Shown piece after piece: positions 5,520 through 7,532 of a stretch of 7,532 nt of DNA. Under the pieces are notes generated by a model that was not told the origin of the DNA, searched no databases, and worked only from the letters and a program-made list of their open reading frames with translations. The stretch lies in the NCBI GenBank assembly GCA_014381105.1, contig JACMIO010000153.1:1-7532 (forward strand). The letters are read 5' to 3'. Every line of letters starts with the position of its first letter. Positions within the stretch are counted from its first letter, which is position 1. Source of the DNA: a bacterium. Lineage in GTDB: Archaea; Thermoproteota; Nitrososphaeria; Nitrososphaerales; Nitrososphaeraceae. The position numbers were made by a program, and so were the translations under genes.

Positions 5520-6725
5520 TTACCTGCCAATGTATTTTTTTCTATACTTCATGACTTGATCAATATCCTTATCACCTCTACCAGACAGGGTGACAATAAT
5601 ATTTTCATCTCTTTTCATTTTTCTAGCTAGCTTCATCGCAAATGAAACTGCATGGCATGATTCCAAAGCTGCTATTATACCTTCCAATTTCGAAAGCTTG
5701 AAGAATGCATCCAGTGCTTCATTATCATTACAGGTAACATATTCTGCACGCTCCATATCTTTTAACTGGACATGTTGAGGGCCAACACCTGGATAGTCCA
5801 GTCCGGCTGATATACTATGTGTGTCATTTATCTGCCCAAACTCATCTTGCAATAAATAAGTTCTCATCCCATGTAGAATTCCTTCGGATCCTTCTTTGAG
5901 TGTGGCTGAATGCTTCCCTGTTCTGACACCCAGACCACCTGCTTCAACTCCGTACAACGATACATCTTTTTCATCTAGAAATGGGAAAAAAGTACCCATT
6001 GCATTACTGCCGCCTCCTACGCAACAGATAAGAGCATGTGGAGATCTTTTAGTAAAATTCTTTATCTGATATTTGATTTCCTCACCAATTACACTTTGAA
6101 AGTCCCTTACTATCATAGGATATGGGTGTGGTCCTACTACAGAGCCTATCAGGTAGTAGGTGTCTTTTACGTTTGTTATCCAATCACGTAACGCTTCATT
6201 TATGGCATCCTTCAAGGTTTTTGTCCCCGAATCTACAGAGTGTACTTTAGCACCTAATAATTCCATTCTAAATAAATTCAATTTTTGTCGTTCAATATCT
6301 ATTGATCCCATGTAAATTTCTGCCTTTAATCCAAGAACAGCTGCTGCCATAGCCGTTCCTACTCCATGTTGACCTGCACCTGTTTCAGCAATAATTCTTT
6401 TCTTACCCATCCTTTTGGCCAAGAGACATTGACCCAGACAGTTATTGGTTTTATGGGCGCCCCCATGCAAAAGATCTTCTCTCTTTAGAAAAATCCTTGC
6501 ACCACCTACGTAATCAGTCAGATTTTTAGCAAAAAACAGTGGAGTAGGCCTACCGGCATAATTCTGGAGATAATAATCAAGTTCCTTCTTGAAGTCTGAA
6601 TCGTTTCTTATTTTTTCGTATGCTTCCTCTAGTTCATTTATAGCAGGAACCAAGGTTTCGGGAATATATTTTCCACCGTACTTTCCATATTTACCTTCAA
6701 TTGGGAACTCTCGTAACTTTGTCAT
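5520..6725 (-). CDS. trpB: Tryptophan synthase beta subunit
   Basis: This 401-aa PLP enzyme joins indole with L-serine to make tryptophan in complex with TrpA. The N-terminal GKYGGKYIPETL (14-25) and RPTPL (59-63) are typical. HKTNN at 91-95 contains the PLP lysine K92, and AETGAGQHG at 113-121 contains the catalytic E114. GGGSNA at 237-242 binds the PLP phosphate. GLDYPGVGP at 308-316 contains D310 (Asp305 in Salmonella), and SGRGDKD at 381-387 begins with S381, the partner of the PLP ring nitrogen. The motifs and length fit the major TrpB1 type that pairs with TrpA, rather than the longer TrpB2 type. ATG at 6725 has no alternative upstream start in the 33-base gap after trpC. The gene ends with two tandem TAA codons, and trpA begins in the same frame six bases after the first. 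Confidence 0.97.
   Translation of the reverse strand: MTKLREFPIEGKYGKYGGKYIPETLVPAINELEEAYEKIRNDSDFKKELDYYLQNYAGRPTPLFFAKNLTDYVGGARIFLKREDLLHGGAHKTNNCLGQCLLAKRMGKKRIIAETGAGQHGVGTAMAAAVLGLKAEIYMGSIDIERQKLNLFRMELLGAKVHSVDSGTKTLKDAINEALRDWITNVKDTYYLIGSVVGPHPYPMIVRDFQSVIGEEIKYQIKNFTKRSPHALICCVGGGSNAMGTFFPFLDEKDVSLYGVEAGGLGVRTGKHSATLKEGSEGILHGMRTYLLQDEFGQINDTHSISAGLDYPGVGPQHVQLKDMERAEYVTCNDNEALDAFFKLSKLEGIIAALESCHAVSFAMKLARKMKRDENIIVTLSGRGDKDIDQVMKYRKKYIGR
5522..5525 (-). promoter_or_regulatory. trpA: Possible Shine-Dalgarno for trpA overlapping the end of trpB
   Basis: The minus strand reads AGGT eight bases before the GTG start of trpA, overlapping the last codon of trpB and the first base of its stop. 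The match to an archaeal anti-Shine-Dalgarno sequence is only four bases, but the spacing is good. It helps explain how a GTG start is used directly after a stop. Ribosomes ending on trpB could also reinitiate here without it. Confidence 0.35.
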
Positions 6726-6758
6726 GAATGTACACTCACAAAATATACAAAGTCAGCT

Positions 6759-7532
6759 CTAAGCATTACATAACTCCTTTATCTTTTCAAAAACGTTTCC
6801 AGATTCCATGATACTAGTCCCAACTAGAAAGGCATCAACCCCAATTGACCTTAATTTCTTTATCTCATCTGATTTGGATATTCCGCTCTCACTGATAATA
6901 ATGTTGTTTTGTTTATCAAGTTTTTGTAGCAGTTCAATAGTAACGCTTATGTCTACTTCAAGAGTACTCAAATTCCGATTATTAATGCCAATAATCTGTT
7001 TTTTGTTACTATTTTTCAACACATCTTTAAATTCGTCTTCTGAATGGACCTCAGTAATCACTTCTAGCCCCTTTTTGATTGCGTAATCAGTAAATTTCTC
7101 TAGGCTTCCTTCGGCAAATCCTTTATCGAATACTGCTTTAATCAATAAGATGCAGTCTGCCCCTATTTTTCTTGCCGCGTCTATTTGAGCCTCGCTTACA
7201 ATGATATCTTTCATCAGAAGTGGTACGTTAACACTCTTTCTAATGGAAGCAAGGTTATCAATAGAGCCGTCAAATAGGTAAGGTTGAGTAAGCACAGAAA
7301 TTCCAACAGATCCAGAATTGGTCATTTGTATTGCTAGGTCCTTGGGAATTATCTTGGATTGGTCAAGAATTTTACCTTTTGATGGTGATGAAAATTTTAT
7401 CTCTGAAATTATTGGAACATGAGTACATGTTAGAATTACTTTTCTAAGAGAAATAACAGTATGATTGGCATAGTCATATTTGTCTGCATCATACATACCC
7501 TCATCGACCGCTTTGTAGGAATTATCGGCCAA
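6759..7532 (-). CDS. trpC: Indole-3-glycerol phosphate synthase, 5'-truncated by the window edge
   Basis: The enzyme closes and decarboxylates CdRP (carboxyphenylamino-deoxyribulose phosphate) to indole-3-glycerol phosphate, the substrate of TrpA. Numbering from the edge, the 257 visible residues show the whole catalytic core. SEIKFSSPS at 43-51 carries catalytic E44 and K46. LLMKD at 105-109 carries K108, ITEVH at 159-163 carries E161, and IGINNRNL at 181-188 carries N184. SESGIS at 214-219 carries E215 and S216, and the phosphate-binding VGTS is at 237-240. Compared with the Sulfolobus enzyme, where the first catalytic Glu is residue 51, several N-terminal residues appear to be missing. The TTG at the very edge is therefore probably not the start. 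The stop is TAG, followed by 33 bases and then trpB. No trpF lies between them. Confidence 0.95.
   Translation of the reverse strand: MADNSYKAVDEGMYDADKYDYANHTVISLRKVILTCTHVPIISEIKFSSPSKGKILDQSKIIPKDLAIQMTNSGSVGISVLTQPYLFDGSIDNLASIRKSVNVPLLMKDIIVSEAQIDAARKIGADCILLIKAVFDKGFAEGSLEKFTDYAIKKGLEVITEVHSEDEFKDVLKNSNKKQIIGINNRNLSTLEVDISVTIELLQKLDKQNNIIISESGISKSDEIKKLRSIGVDAFLVGTSIMESGNVFEKIKELCNA

Noticed and set aside
6738..6748. TATA-like GTATATTTTG in the trpC-trpB gap as an internal trpB promoter.
   Set aside because: It is centred only about 20 bases before the trpB ATG, which would put the transcription start inside the coding sequence. Co-transcription with trpC is simpler.
5008..7086. Plus-strand ORFs of 62-99 codons opposite trpA, trpB and trpC.
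   Set aside because: Each mirrors a well-supported gene on the minus strand, with no independent features.

Overview
The window looks like part of an AT-rich archaeal chromosome, most plausibly an ammonia-oxidising thaumarchaeote of the Nitrososphaera/Nitrosocosmicus kind. Four things point to this: a tRNA-Arg without an encoded CCA, TATA-like boxes about 25 bases upstream of likely transcription starts, almost no Shine-Dalgarno sites, and the character of the protein sequences. The lineage is an inference from style and needs a database comparison.

Left part (1-818): the minus strand carries the first 32 codons of a two-component response regulator, cut by the window edge. Nearly 500 mostly non-coding bases follow, holding one doubtful 42-codon ORF and several short palindromes. 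The region ends with a minus-strand tRNA-Arg(GCG) and its own TATA box. A further set of nested palindromes lies between this tRNA and the divergent methionine genes.

Middle part (819-4664, plus strand): this is a cobalamin-dependent methionine synthase divided into two proteins. The first is a free-standing zinc-dependent homocysteine-binding module of 314 aa. The second, 839 aa, carries the pterin-binding, cobalamin-cap, B12-binding and AdoMet-reactivation modules in the order seen in the C-terminal two thirds of bacterial MetH. Together they should transfer a methyl group from a methyl-pterin through cobalamin to homocysteine. Directly downstream is a 107-aa protein of unknown function with an HExxH metal-binding signature. 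It is the least explained gene in the window.

Right part (4683-7532, minus strand): tryptophan biosynthesis genes in the order trpC-trpB-trpA, with trpC running off the window edge. trpB and trpA share one reading frame and are separated only by two tandem stop codons and one sense codon before a GTG start. Together these genes cover indole-glycerol-phosphate formation and its conversion to tryptophan. No trpF lies between trpC and trpB. The methionine and tryptophan units converge with 18 bases between their stop codons, and oligo-T tracts inside trpA, on the strand opposite its coding strand, may terminate the methionine transcript.

No mobile element, CRISPR array, toxin-antitoxin or defence system was seen. 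Most of the window is ordinary core biosynthesis.
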